NCBI RefSeq assembly: GCF_024166365.1
Contig: NC_064822.1
Span: 104,466,823-104,530,822 of the forward strand
Length of the DNA: 64,000 nt
From: Elephas maximus indicus
Taxonomy: Eukaryota > Chordata > Mammalia > Proboscidea > Elephantidae
Reading direction: 5' to 3'
The translations under genes and the position numbers were made by a program. Below the pieces are notes generated by a model. It did no database searches and was not told the DNA's origin. It saw nothing but the letters and a program-made list of their open reading frames with translations. Below, in pieces: positions 10,101 to 20,155 of the stretch. How positions within the stretch are numbered: the stretch's first letter is position 1; each line of letters opens with the position of its first letter.

Positions 10101-12935
10101 AAGGAAACTGTCCCTTGCCACGGAATAAAAAGGAATTAATTTCAGGGACTCTTAAACCCTACTCACCTAGTGGTTTGGCTTCACATTGCAGGGGCCCCGG
10201 TTCCTTGGATTGCATAGAGGTCACGTGCCCACCCTTTGGCTGCCCTTGGCATGCAACATACAGAGCATCGGGCTCAACAGTGGGGGTATCGCCAGGCTCT
10301 GGGGGTGAGAATCTGCAGAGGGTACAGGGGAACAGGCACTGTGGCTCTTACCAGCTATCAACTCCTAGAAGAACACTAGGGCAAGGCATGAATGCTGCAG
10401 ATCGGACACCCACCTCAGGCTCTCCTCTAACAGCCACTTGATTAACCTGGTTCCTGCTAAGTTCAATACTTCCAACCCCCTTCCCAATCTCATCCAGTTC
10501 ATATCCCTTACCTGCTACAGATAGAGGGACGCTGCTCAGCAACAGGACCGATGGGCTGACCTCCCTGGGCTTTGTGGCAGCGGTGACAGAGTGAGTAGTT
10601 CTCAAACCATTCCGAGTTGGGATTCAGCTCTGCTGAGCCTGCCCCACAGGCCCGGCATACCCGGCATGCCTAGGGGAAGGGAGAAGGCAAAAGAGGCATT
10701 GGCCAGCCAGTAGAGACTAGAGAATAGCAAAGGACTTGTCACAGCAGAGAACTCTGGGGCTGTTGTAGGAGGCAAAATTAGGGAGAAGGCAGAATCAAGG
10801 GATACTCACCTTACACTTCCAAGAGTGAGCTGGCAGTTCCTCCATGGGTGGTTTTAGGCAGAAGGTATGGTATCCTTTGTCACACGTCTCACAGACCAAC
10901 ATCTCAGAGTCATTCCCAGGTTTCCTGCAGGAGCAGAGGGCCCATGACATGGTCCTCCCCACACTTTTTCAACCTTAACCAGTGCTTAGCCCAAGGCTTC
11001 CCTTTCCTCCTCTCCCATTCCTACCTGCAGGCTTGGCACACTTTGCATTCGGGGCACTGCCAGCCAGCACGCTTGCGGGCAGTCAGAGCAGTGTCCAGGC
11101 AGGCCCCATGATAGTGATGCCCACAGCTGGTACAGAAGAACAGGTCATACAACTCCCCCGGCCCCTCACATACTGCACAACGAGCCTCCTCTGCAGCGGG
11201 TAGGGACAGACAGCACAGGTCAGTTATGATTTCATTTTAAGTCTCAGTAGTGCTGTACAAGTAACAGGTATTCCACGGTCATAAATGAATGAATAACAAG
11301 TAGTTAGTTACTGAGTGCCTACCTAACATATGCCAGACGGTGTTCTAGGCACTGCAGGTACAGTGGAAAACAAGATAGGCAAAGGCCCCACACTCACAAA
11401 ATTCACACCTATTTTAGTAGGTCAGACTGACAGTAAATAATTACAGACTTTATTGAGTGCACTGCAGAACTCAAGAAACCAGGGTTCCCTTGGCCCCCCA
11501 TTTGCCCTATGTCCAAAGGACAGGGTTTCTCACCCAGATGTGCGGCCCCCTCACTGTGCTCTGGGCATAGCAGCTGCAGTGTCTTCATGGATAAGAAGGA
11601 ACCGCTGGCAGTCGCGCAGGGGAAGTGGTAAAGCCGTGGACATCCGGGCGAGCGGCAAGGGATGGAGGCACCGAGCCTGGTGCAGTGGGAGCAGCGCTGT
11701 CAGGGTGGAGACAAAGTCTTAGTGACAGCCAGCAATGCTTCAGGCACCAGCTCTGCCCTAGTCTGTCCACAGCCTGCCTCCATCCTATCCTGACTCTCCA
11801 AAGTCCACCAGCTCTGCCTACCCTCCACGAGCCCAGCCTTACCCTTCACCTATGCAATCCCCTTGCTCCAGTCCCACCTGTGAGATTCCTGAGAAGATGG
11901 CCTTGTCCACACCACATAGTTCTGGGCCCTCTTGCCCCCAGACGCCTGCCGACCATGCAGCACACCAATGGTGAGCCCAGCAGGGCCCTTTGCACGTGGG
12001 AAGAAGTAAACAGAAGGGGTTAACAAAAAGGTGGCTGCTGCCCAGCCCCTGCCCTCTTTCCTGCCCACAGCAGTTACCCCACCTCCCCTCACTTACCTCC
12101 AGGTTCTCCTAGATGAGCGGGGGTCAGGCCCTCAGGGAAACCAATCTGTGATAGGTCTTCACTGGGCTGCGCTGGTTCACTGGGCCCTGGGTCCCCCCCA
12201 GGGGATACCAGTGGACGCCGGGGCCAGTCAAATGGCAACTCAAAGCACCGTAACTCCCGCTGCCCATGCAGACTGGGCTCCCCGCAGTTACAGAGAGCAC
12301 AACGCCGCACTGGACTCCCACTGTGGACACGTGAACATCTGCACCAAACCCGGCCCCTGACAACAGGCAACCCTGACAACCCCATAATTTGGCATGCCCA
12401 TGCTTCTCAAATCACTTGTTTCCCCAAATCCTCCTGCTTGAAAGCCCTGGATTCTCAAATCAAATCCTCCCATGCCCTTATAGGTTCATTTTCCCCAAAC
12501 TAGTTACCTGCAGTCCTGGGAAGGCTCCTGAAGCCTGGGATCCCCAGAACTGGAGACAGAGACCTCCCCCACATGTGGGTTGGGAAGGTCTGGCTCAGCG
12601 GTGCCTGACTCCTCAGAGGCTGCAGGTCCATCAGCTGAATGAACAGAGCAGCACACATCAGCCATTATCCCTTACTTACTATGAATCCACGCCCCAGACC
12701 TGTGAGATTGTTCATAACCCTTGGTGGATCACATTGATGGCATTTTGACTTTTGTCCCAAAGAACAAAGTCCTTTAATTATCTGTCTATTAGACAGATTT
12801 AGCTCATGTCCTTGTGCCAAGACCAGAAATTAAGGTTCCTGGGAAGAGCAGAAACTGCCAGCAAACCCAAAATTTCCCCCACTCACCTGCTGGTTCTGAA
12901 TCTTTATCCTCACCAGACGGCTTCTGGCTGTCCAT
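173..12935 (-). CDS. KMT2D: KMT2D (MLL2/MLL4) 5' half, coding exons 2-30, runs off left edge
   Basis: Histone H3 lysine-4 methyltransferase scaffold acting at enhancers in the nucleus; the SET domain lies outside the window. The start is the ATG at 12935-12933 ([11 protein letters not shown]). Exons, high to low: 12887-12972 (coding to 12935), 12508-12634, 12097-12320, 11878-11987, 11534-11696, 11025-11190, 10810-10924, 10512-10669, 10167-10312, 8649-10031, 7445-8556, 6882-6995, 6422-6532, 5483-5587, 4537-4718, 4194-4358, 3981-4090, 3828-3875, 2962-3183, 2610-2729, 2424-2528, 2068-2198, 1833-1980, 1571-1636, 1326-1436, 986-1123, 795-879, 330-571, 173-246. Lengths sum to 6,030 nt, exactly 2,010 codons. 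Every junction has GT-AG ends and consistent phase, and no stop appears. Order and content match the mammalian KMT2D N-terminus as I know it, so this is an intact gene and not a pseudogene. Exon numbers are local, counting the non-coding exon at 17276 as exon 1. Confidence 0.97.
1326..3875 (-). CDS. KMT2D: KMT2D exons 19-26: basic linker region
   Basis: Residues 1514-1830 over eight short exons (48-222 bp): 3828-3875, 2962-3183, 2610-2729, 2424-2528, 2068-2198, 1833-1980, 1571-1636, 1326-1436. Landmarks are [19 protein letters not shown], the basic [22 protein letters not shown] (a likely nuclear-localisation type tract), [13 protein letters not shown], and the hydrophobic [20 protein letters not shown]. 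Exon 24 (1833-1980) carries a variable PKG-rich tail. No catalytic domain is present. Five of the exons keep phase 1 at both ends, so skipping any one of those would keep the frame only if its length is a multiple of three. Confidence 0.93.
3184..3827. other. KMT2D intron 19 with an old MIR fragment
   Basis: Intron of 644 bp. Bases about 3630-3740 resemble the MIR SINE core (TGAGTGACCTTGGGCAG followed by a CTCAATCTCTTTGACTC-like run). No coding potential. Confidence 0.6.
3981..5587 (-). CDS. KMT2D: KMT2D exons 15-18: second PHD-finger cluster
   Basis: Residues 1327-1513. Exons 5483-5587, 4537-4718, 4194-4358 and 3981-4090 encode three consecutive PHD fingers: [18 protein letters not shown] to CVECIVC, then [20 protein letters not shown] to CKWCVSC, then [17 protein letters not shown] to CVSCQPY. 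An extra Cys-rich linker ([13 protein letters not shown]) sits between the second and third. In KMT2D the last finger of this group is the one known to read the H4 tail. Ligands are complete. The exon 16/17 junction splits a Trp codon and 17/18 an Arg codon. Confidence 0.95.
4719..5482. other. KMT2D intron 15, no gene or clear repeat
   Basis: 764 bp of AT-rich intron between the PHD-encoding exons. It contains an A-rich simple tract near 5110-5130. I see no gene, and no repeat family I can name. Confidence 0.6.
5588..6421. other. KMT2D intron 14, hosting an AfroSINE
   Basis: 834-bp intron. Its only recognisable content is the minus-strand SINE at 6063-6231; the rest appears unique. Confidence 0.7.
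6063..6231 (-). mobile_element. AfroSINE (short form), minus orientation
   Basis: Reads on the plus strand from an A-rich tail (AAAAAACCCAAAACCAAACC) through GTCGAGTGAATTCGGACTC, ACCCTATAGGACAGAGTAG and GGCGGATTCGAACTGTCG to the tRNA-like head TTAACCAACCACTACACAC. It therefore lies in minus orientation, the sense of the KMT2D transcript. The GGTTCGAA-type B box is preserved. Confidence 0.88.
6422..6995 (-). CDS. KMT2D: KMT2D exons 13-14: RG-rich and acidic linker
   Basis: Exon 13 (6882-6995) encodes residues 1252-1289, an arginine/glycine-rich basic patch ([21 protein letters not shown]) resembling an AT-hook or RGG-like nucleic-acid-binding segment. Exon 14 (6422-6532) encodes 1290-1326, opening [10 protein letters not shown] and followed by an acidic run (EEEEEDDD), then [16 protein letters not shown]. 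The exon 13 donor is read as GGTA|GTAAGG, which restores VVADID across the junction. The 349-bp intron between them shows nothing gene-like. Confidence 0.93.
6996..7444. other. KMT2D intron 12, with MIR-like fragment
   Basis: 449-bp intron. About 7245-7325 resembles a MIR core (TCCTGATTCTATTACTCACTAAC, ACCTGAGCAAGTTATTT). Nothing coding. Confidence 0.5.
7445..8556 (-). CDS. KMT2D: KMT2D exon 12: proline-rich linker
   Basis: A 1,112-bp exon encoding residues 881-1251, proline/serine/glutamate-rich and without a recognisable fold. It contains the highly conserved-looking stretches [30 protein letters not shown] and [18 protein letters not shown], and ends in a basic tract ([15 protein letters not shown]) leading into the arginine-rich exon 13. 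The long frame is intact. The donor at 7444/7445 reads AAGCAG|GTGAGA. Confidence 0.95.
8649..10031 (-). CDS. KMT2D: KMT2D exon 11: giant proline/glutamate repeat exon
   Basis: A single 1,383-bp exon encoding residues 420-880. It opens with unique sequence ([20 protein letters not shown]). The 5' two-thirds is a degenerate array of 9-residue units on the theme LSPPPEESP, with DSP, ASR and VSR variants. Then follow units on the theme LSPRPEEP (region 8954-9088) and more diverged LCPVPEE and LSPLPE units. Human KMT2D has a Ser/Pro-Pro-Pro-Glu repeat region at the equivalent place, so the array is ancestral, but copy number and unit type look lineage-specific here. No globular fold is expected; the segment should be disordered and acidic. 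The repeat makes all frames unusually free of stops, on both strands. Confidence 0.96.
8954..9088 (-). repeat. 27-bp coding minisatellite in KMT2D exon 11 (5 units)
   Basis: Five head-to-tail 27-bp units start at 8954, 8981, 9008, 9035 and 9062. Units 2-4 are identical base for base, unit 1 differs near the middle (giving SPGPEEP), and unit 5 differs at its distal end. Each encodes nine residues (RLSPRPEEP), so copy-number change keeps the frame. The units are far more GC-rich (GGGCCGGGGGG runs) and more uniform than the LSPPPEE units upstream, which are diverged. This suggests recent expansion or homogenisation. Confidence 0.93.
10167..12935 (-). CDS. KMT2D: KMT2D exons 2-10: N-terminal PHD-finger cluster
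   Basis: Residues 1-419. After an acidic N-terminus comes an extended PHD module at about residues 65-218 ([20 protein letters not shown], then [13 protein letters not shown] and the CPEH end). Two classical C4HC3 PHD fingers follow, back to back: about 228-275 ([10 protein letters not shown] to CPECKVC) and 275-322 (CQACRKPG to CKACRVC). All paired Cys/His ligands I could follow are present. A third cysteine-rich stretch ([26 protein letters not shown]) follows at about 324-350. In the KMT2C/D family these fingers read histone tails or bind partners. Here they are encoded by eight short exons with short introns, as in other mammals. Confidence 0.95.
11191..11533. other. KMT2D intron 6 with L2-like fragment
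   Basis: 343-bp intron. Bases 11,290-11,420 resemble the 3' end of LINE2 (ACTGAGTGCCTACCTAACATATGCCAG followed by TTCTAGGCACTGCAGGTACAG). No coding signal. Confidence 0.55.
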
Positions 12936-12972
12936 CCCTCTCTCCGACTGGGCAGGGCCCTCTCGGGGAGAC
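12887..12972 (-). other. KMT2D: KMT2D exon 2: 5' UTR end plus first codons
   Basis: Acceptor at 12972/12973 (CACTGACAG|GTCTCC) and donor at 12886/12887 (CCAGCAG|GTGAGT). The first 37 nt are untranslated, then the ATG at 12935 opens the frame. There is no upstream ATG in the exon. The start matches the family's [17 protein letters not shown]-terminus. Confidence 0.92.
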
Positions 12973-13703
12973 CTGTCAGTGCCAAGAGAGATATCTACAT
13001 GTGTAGTAAGTCTCCCCACTAAGTGCTTTTCCCAGGATCCCAGAAGAAAGGCAGCTAATAGCATCCAGATTCTACAGACATCAGAGCAAAGCCATACGTA
13101 CAAACTCCTGTACTAATGACAAAGAAAGCCATTCTCCCTAACCCTTATCCCACTGCCCATTTCCTCCCCAGATAAATACACAACCTCATCTTCCACTCTG
13201 GATTCTCAGGTGATCCACTCCCCTTTCCCACCTCCAGCCTCCTCCACAAAAGTTCCCCGGGCAATGACAGCATCCAAGAAGAACCACATCCTATCTACAT
13301 CCAGTACCGCCCTTTGCCACATCTCTGAGTTCCTGGCTTCCAGTGGGCCCTGTTTTCTGGTCTTTTTCCTCAAGTCTCAAGTCAGCTACCATCCTAAGGG
13401 CCTATCAATGCCAAGCCAGGGGTAGTCATAACCCAAGGAGCCTGAGTCCAGCCCAAATTCCTCTCCTTGAGACAGAGTCTGGAATCTTATAGTAGGTATA
13501 ACACACTATCAGAACCAAAGCCCAGCGATGGGCGGATCTGCTGCACCTCCACTGTTTCAGCTAGGACATCCCAAACACAACAGAGGAAACTCCCCAATTT
13601 TCAATCATTGCCCACCCAAATCCACCTCAGGCTCACCCCCCACCCCCTTCTAGTCCCTGCCCTGACTGAGTTCAGGGTCTCACTTAGCCTGAAGACCTCA
13701 GAT

Positions 13704-13720
13704 CGTTGCCCTTAGCAACG
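13704..13720. promoter_or_regulatory. RFX X-box candidate
   Basis: CGTTGCCCTTAGCAACG is a near-perfect palindrome fitting the RFX half-site pattern (GTTGCC, 3-nt spacer, AGCAAC). It lies about 770 bp upstream of the KMT2D initiator ATG and 91 bp from a ZNF143-type site. Confidence 0.65.
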
Positions 13721-13810
13721 CCAACTGCCCTTCTTCCTCAGATGTCCCCAGTAGTTAACAGAAGTGGGCCTTAAGAGTTACTGAGCATGTGTAGGCAGGC
13801 CTATGGCTAA

Positions 13811-13829
13811 GCATGCTGGGAGTTGTAGT
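13811..13829 (-). promoter_or_regulatory. ZNF143/THAP11-type site (SBS)
   Basis: The minus strand reads ACTACAACTCCCAGCATGC, the well-known ZNF143 consensus, usually found in promoters within a few hundred bases of a start site. Its orientation and position suggest a second KMT2D promoter inside intron 1, upstream of exon 2. Confidence 0.7.
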
Positions 13830-16800
13830 CTCAGGAAGCACATTGCCACTTGGAGGAGTTCTAAACCGGGCAGGACACAGCAGAGCAGAGTTGCTTCCTT
13901 CCTTTTCCGTCAAGCAAGGTTTCCACACACACTACGTGTGAGGTGGGGAGCGGGGGGGCGGGGGGGCAGGGAAGGGTAACGGTCCCTTCTTCTAAGATAT
14001 GACTGCTTGTACCAGAGCCAGATGAAACATACTAAAGTTATCCCTAAGAAGGTGAGACCCACACCTTTGGGCCCAGTTTCCTAGACCTAAGAGAACTAAG
14101 ATAGTACAAAAAAGAGAAGAGTAGAGAATAACAAGATTATCAGAATTGGAGAGCAGGAAAAGGATCCTATAAAGAAAAATGGAGTAAGGGAGAGGTGCCA
14201 ACACCTTTAGTGAGAAGGGCAGGGGCTTAAGCAGAGAAAAATAGTATCCAGTGTTCTCAGAGGAGGTGGCGGGATCCCTAAAATAAAACCCTAAATAAAA
14301 GCTTGAGAAATTTGTCGCTTTTTCTGTTCCTCTTGTTTAATCACAGGGACCACATCTACCTTAGGACAACTACTCTCCCCAAGCCAGAAGGATAATACCT
14401 GAGTCCACCCACCCCTTGGAGTTGAGTGACTGGGGCAAATGAGACAAGGGGAACCCTCAAAAGGTACCCAAGATCAGGAAATCAATTACCTAAAAACGAC
14501 AGTATCACTCCTCCTGAACTCACACTCCATTTCCAAGGATTGGCAATTCCCTTCCTGAGACATGTCACAGGAAAGGGAATTATTGTCCTTTATTCCCCTT
14601 GCACTCGCGGAATCTACTAGATAGGGAAAGTGAAGCATCCATCCCCAGATCATCTCTTTCCCAAACCTGCCACACCCGAAAGCAAAGCAGGGTGGTCATC
14701 TGGCCAGCCCACAGGAAAGCTGCTCTAGAACTTCAAGAAGCCATTAAAAACCACCTATGGGAAGTGGGAGTTGGAAGACAGGGCACAAGCCAGGTCTCTC
14801 TTCCTATTCAATCATTCAAGGCCTGATCACATCTAAGAGGTTCCAAGGGGCTTCCAAATTTCCTAAATGTTTGCATCTTTCTATATCTTACCACCATTGT
14901 CCCCAAAGATTCCCCACCCCCTTTGCTCTCAAAGTCGAGGCCAAAGGAATCACAAACAGAAAGAAATAAAAAGCAACAGTGATAATACAGTAGGTGGGAG
15001 GAGGACCGCCTCACACAAGGCCAGAGGGACAAATTCCTCTGCCCTCCTCCGAGTACAGCCCTCTCAAGCTGGTAAGTCTGGCCCTGCTTAAGGAGGTACA
15101 GAAACCACCTTTGTCCAGCCTTGGAAGATAGACTACTGACACTCTCTGAAGTCAGAGCCCCACTGGACCTATGGAAGATGAAAGATCAAGAAGCAAGGAG
15201 CAAAGTATCCTCCAAGCTGCACCAAAAAGAACCTAGGAATACCCCCAAGAAGCCTAAGCCCTCAGCCCCTATTTTCCCTCCCCTGCAGTCTGGCACCTGC
15301 ACCTCAATGCTGAGTCCTACAGTTATCAGGCAGACCCCTCAACAGAACAAAACAGAGACCACAGGTTCCCCCTACTCCATCACTCACAGCCAGAAACCAC
15401 ACACACACACACAAATACACCAGGGTACACCAAGGGAAAAGACCTCAGCTAGGCTAGGTAGGGTCTAGCCAGGCTTCCTCTGAGGAACTAGACATCCCAG
15501 AGAACTGGTACAGATGCAGAGAGTAAAACTGCTGGTTCCACCTAGTCCTAGGTCTAAGAGGCCCAAAGCAGCAAGGAAGAAGGTAAGGACTTATCTTAAC
15601 CTACTCTCCTCCCTGCCTCCATCCCAGACCAATAGTTTTCAACTCCTTATCCCAGCTAAGGGGGAAAGGAGGCTTGGAGAGGTGAAATGCTCAAGTAGGC
15701 CCTTAAGTGAACAGCTCTTAGGCAGGACTCAGGACTTCCTGGTTCCCAGCCTGAGAATCAAACCACACCTCTCTCCACCCCCATTTTGGGTCAGCCTTCC
15801 AGGAAGGATCCAAATGGCAACACTGGCCCTGTAGACCCTCCAGGCTGTTCCTGGGTCATCCTGGGGTCAGTCACAGCTAACAAGAAGTCCCTCCTAAGGA
15901 AGCTGTTTGAAGACAGAGAATAAGATAAGCCCTCCATAGAAGGCAGGGGCAGAGAGCACAGGTGACAGCTTACCTCACTCCACCATCCTGTGCCACCTCT
16001 TTTCCTTCAGAGTTACCACCCAGAAATCTTTCAAGAGCAAAGCCCCTAATTTCCCCCTTTCCAGGACCAGGCTTACAGAGATTGAGTGTGTGTATGTTGG
16101 AAATGGTGCAGTAAGGGAGCAAAACGTACCAGACAAATCCCTGCTGGGTAGTATGACAGGTGTGAGAGGGGCTGTCCCAGCCCAGGGTCCAGAGGCATGA
16201 GGCTCATGCTACACCCTTCATACACGCACATACACATGCCTTCACCCCAGCACCTCCTCCCAGCACTGAAAACACTGCCTTCCAGCAGAAACAGCTCTGG
16301 TCAGGTCATTTCCCCTCCAAAGAGGTACAGGCTACCCTATTCTGCAGGGCTGGGACAGGATCTAAGGACCAGTTCACACTCCCTGGTCAGAAAAGGCCCG
16401 GGGAGGTCTGGGAGGGGCTTGCAGGATTGGCCAGGGGCTCATGGGCAGCCAGCTTTCCACATCAGCCCTGGAGAAAGCGGGAGACAAAAGCCATTTTTTT
16501 TGCAGCCCACATTCGAAGGGAACAAATCTCAACAGCCTCCTCTATAATCCCCTGGAGATTATGTCCATCCCGAGAGGAAGGGAAGCAAAGCAGGTTAAGA
16601 CAGCACTAGACCTTGCTGGGGTCACTTTGCAAAGACGGGTAGCTTCTAGTTGAACAGAAAGGCCAGAACTACCCCCAGCCCCGCCTCATTCTGGCCCCAG
16701 TCACCCCCTTCATCACACAAGTCACTTTGCACACTCTTCCCTTTGCCCAATGAAAGAATACCTGGTGAAGGATCTGGGGTTGCTTGAGTTTCCCAAGGAC

Positions 16801-17275
16801 CGCTTTGGGTGCCCCGGCTGGGTAGGAACAGCCTTAAAGTCCAACCTGGCAGTAACTCTGACCTGGCAGTGGTACCCTCCCCCCATCCCAAGTTGTTCTG
16901 TTCCCAAGGCCCACAAGAAACCCCGGGAGAGAAACGGCAGCCTGGGATCGGTGGTGGAATCAGGGCCTGGGTCCTAGTTTAGTCGAGCTCCCCTCAACGC
17001 AAAAATAAACAGGCAGAGAGGCGATCTGGCTAGGTTCCCAAACTCCCGTGGCTCTCCGAACCCCCAGTCTTTAAAGAGGCACACCCCAAGACACCAGGCC
17101 TCAGTTCTGCCCTGGCGACTGGCTCAGGTTCTCTTGACAGACCCTGCCAACGGAACCCTCCTCAGTTCTGGCACCCCCTTCTCCAACCTAAGGGCCAGCT
17201 CCGGCCAAGATAGTCCATCTGGCTGCGCCCCCAGTCCAACCCTTTCTGGGCCTTGGCCGGGCGGAGTTCACTCAC

Positions 17276-18560
17276 CTCTTCACAGGGCGATCCAGAAATC
17301 CTCATCCGAGAACATGGCCAGAGCCCGGGCCGCTCCCCGACCTCCAACCGCCAGAGCGATCACAGCCGCCCCCCGCACGGGGGGGCCTAAGGGGGCCAAG
17401 AACGGTAAATCCAGGTCGGAGTGGCCACCCTCCCTCCCCACCAAAAAGCAAGAAGCCAAATAGGATTCTCTGCCTTAGGTTCCAGCAGTTTAGGTTTCCA
17501 TGGACAGCCCCAGGGCGGCGAATCCCGAGCGGACACAAAGAGAGCACCGGTGGCTTTGATCTTGGGCGAGCAAGCTCCGCATCCGCGTCGCCGGGTGGCC
17601 TCTCAGTCCCAGGGCCCGGCCAGCGCCCCGGCCGCCCGCGTCGGGCTCAGGCTGAACGTCGAGGCTCTCCAGATGGAACGTCGAGGCGCCTCCCCAGCAG
17701 CCCGGAAGGAATGCCGCGCCGCCCCGCGCCGGGCCCGGATGGAACGTGAGACCCTTGCAGGAGCGCCGGGCCCCTCTCCCCGCCCGGGCCGGCGCCCCGG
17801 GGCCGGGCGAGCTAAGGCGACACGGAGCCGGCGGGGCCGCGGGGCTGAACCTGACACACACCCAGCGCCGGGCTCCTCGATTCCGAGCGCTGACCCTCGG
17901 CGGCTTCGAGCCCCCCACCTTCTGCTCCCCCCGGGGAAGGGAGGAGGGTAGGTGGGCGAGGAAGAGGAAGGGGCGGGCGGTGCGAGCCCTCTGCCCGCTC
18001 CCAGCCGGTCGCTCCGGGCCCTGCGTTCGCCTCCCTTCCCCTTCTGGCTTCAGGAGCTGCCCCGCCCCCGGCCAGGCCGGCTCTGATCGGCGGCACCTCC
18101 TCGACCCCCAGCTGGCTATGATCGCGGGGGGCCTAGAGGTGCATGGCCCAACCCCGGCTCCCGGCGCCTGGGGGTCAGGAAACTGAGCGGAAAGTGGGGA
18201 ACGAGGCAGCCATTTGCAACCGGAGAGGAAAGTAGTGCAGCGCGGCGCCGCTACGCCTCCCCCCCCTCCGCCTCCTGTTCGGCCGGTAGGGTGGTTCCTG
18301 CGAAGGGGCTATTTCTTGGCCCGGGATCTCGGCAGCGGTCGTGGAGATTCGTGAAGACTCCGGCGCGAGATTCGGGGGGGCCTTTTACCTGGGGAACCCC
18401 ACTCGAGAAGGGGAGAAAGAAGAAGACGCGGCCCTATTTTGTGTTGGAGCGGAGCGGCGGAGGGATACGGCCCTCTCGGACGAAAGGCTGTGACTCTGCA
18501 GTTCTACGCACACGCTCCGGAATCCCTCCGCCACGAGTTAACCCCGACTGCGCCGAGCCG
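17276..18560 (-). promoter_or_regulatory. KMT2D: KMT2D CpG-island promoter and non-coding exon 1
   Basis: The region is strongly GC- and CpG-rich, densest from 17,500 to 18,320. A good minus-strand donor (CTGTGAAGAG|GTGAGTGAA) at 17,275/17,276 defines the 3' end of a non-coding first exon that would splice to the acceptor at 12,972. The transcription start cannot be fixed from sequence. Long open frames on both strands here have CpG-driven composition and match no family I know, so they are not called genes. Confidence 0.75.
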
Positions 18561-19229
18561 GCCGCTGTGCAGACACGTGGGAATGAAGCCCCCTTCCTCT
18601 CCGCCCTGGCCCCGGAACTGCCTCCTTTATTGCCCAGGCAGTTAAACTAGGACTCCTGCCACTTTCTAATTCCGTTTCCTTGGGCTCATCGGTCTCTGAA
18701 ACTCCAACCCCCGTGCCGTGTCCAGGGGCTATCTTTCCCGGGAGGGGGATGGAAGAAGAGCCAGGAGATTGGCCGCTGCTCTGCATCCTGGGAACTGGAG
18801 TCCACAAATGGAGAAAGTGAGGCACGGAGCCTGGCGCTGGGAAGGGTGGGTTCTTGCCACGCTCGGGGGCCCGAAGAAAGCCAGAACGAGTCCCTAAGTC
18901 GTTACTTCTGGGTCCCAAACCCCTTCATGAGAGGAGGAAGGACTGTCAGTGGCTCCACAAATCACCACATACACCGCCCCATCAACATACGAATGTAGAG
19001 TTTCCCTTTTCTGGGAGCCCCCCCCACGCCCACCTAGTCTTTCTCTCCGAATCTTCAGGACCTGTATCCCCATTTTTTAGAAAACAGAGGGGATGTTCCT
19101 TGGAGCCTTGCTGCTACTTGGCTGAAGTATTGTTATCCTGGACAAGATCCCCAAAACACACTCCTTGCAGGCACCCCCCCCATAAGGCTGGATGAGAGAA
19201 AGGGCCCATGGAGTGGGCAGGAGCAGACA

Positions 19230-19395
19230 AATCAACTATGTGCTAGATACTTTATATATTCTTAAATTATTCCTCACCCTCATTATAAATTATATGGAAT
19301 TATCTCCATTTATAGATGAAGAGATTGAGGTTAAAATAGGTAAAATTGCCCAAAGAACCACACTAGTGAGAAGCTGAGCCAGAATTCAAACCAAA
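19230..19395 (+). mobile_element. MIR SINE fragment
   Basis: Contains TATGTGCTAGATACTTTAT, TCTCCATTTATAGATGAAGAG and the AGCTGAGCCAGAATTCAAACC end, in MIR order. Ancient and diverged. Confidence 0.65.
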
Positions 19396-19488
19396 GGCCA
19401 TGAGTTTTCTAGATTGAAAAAATTTTAAGGAGGATATGAAAAAGAGGCAGGCAAATTTGGCCCACGACTAGTGTTGTGGGAAAGGATT

Positions 19489-19702
19489 TGCAGTGCTGTC
19501 CAATGGAACTCTCTGTGATTATGGAAAGGCACTATATCCACTGTCCAGTATGGTAGCCATTAGCGATATGTGGCTATTGAGTGCTTGAAATGTTGATGGT
19601 GCAACTGAGGAACTGAATTTTTAACTTTATTTAATTTTAACAAAATTAAATTTAAAAGACCATATGTGACTCATGGCTTTCATACTGGATAGTACAGGAG
19701 AC
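19489..19702 (+). mobile_element. MER5A-type hAT DNA transposon fossil
   Basis: Opens with GCAGTGCTGTCCAATGGAAC and contains ATATGTGGCTATTGAGTGC and GCAACTGAGGAACTGAATT, all hallmarks of non-autonomous MER5A. It ends in a degenerate inverted terminus (TACTGGATAGTACAG). Confidence 0.78.
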
Positions 19703-19964
19703 CTTAATCCCTACTGTGCAGGGTCATAGGAGGATTTAGGATTAGGCACGTCCTCTGCCAGCGACACACTAGTACTATCTCTTCCTAACCATCCAGGTCT
19801 ACTTAAAAAAGTCCAGCAGTGAACCCACACCTGTCCCAGGTATAGTGGAATAGTTAACCAAGAACCAGAAGTTGGACATTGGAAGGCCCTTCCCTACTCT
19901 CTGCACTCAGAAACAAGGAGAGGCAGCTGCTCACCAAAAAGAGCTCCAATAGTAACAGTGGTTG

Positions 19965-20155
19965 ACTGAGAGACACCATTTCTTAAGGGCTTATTATGCA
20001 TCAGAAACTATGTTAAGTATTACATACATTACCTCATTTAATTCTCACCTCAACCCTTTGAAGCAGGTTTAACCCCACTTTATAAATGAGAAACAGGCTC
20101 AAAGTTTAAGTGACTATCCAAAGTCACACAGCTAAGTTCACTATTCCAACCTAGC
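19965..20155 (+). mobile_element. MIR SINE fragment
   Basis: Contains CATTACCTCATTTAATTCTC, CCCCACTTTATAAATGAGAA and AAAGTCACACAGCTAAG in MIR order. Confidence 0.72.

Larger units (their letters stand above)
12973..17275 (-). other. KMT2D intron 1, 4.3 kb, repeat-poor
   Basis: Between non-coding exon 1 and exon 2. Unlike the rest of the window it has no SINE, LINE or LTR that I can identify, only a short CA run near 15,400. It holds two strong factor-binding motifs near 13,704 and 13,811 (separate entries). Repeat depletion in a first intron is compatible with regulatory constraint, but that is inference. Open frames here lack homology that I recognise. Confidence 0.6.

Noticed and set aside
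17421-18186. Long plus-strand frames in the KMT2D CpG island
   Set aside because: CpG-driven stop depletion, Arg/Pro/Ala-rich, overlapping open frames on both strands, no recognisable domain.
18775-18800. CTGCATCCTGGGAACTGGAGTCC as a second ZNF143 site
   Set aside because: Several core positions differ from the consensus, unlike the perfect site at 13,811.
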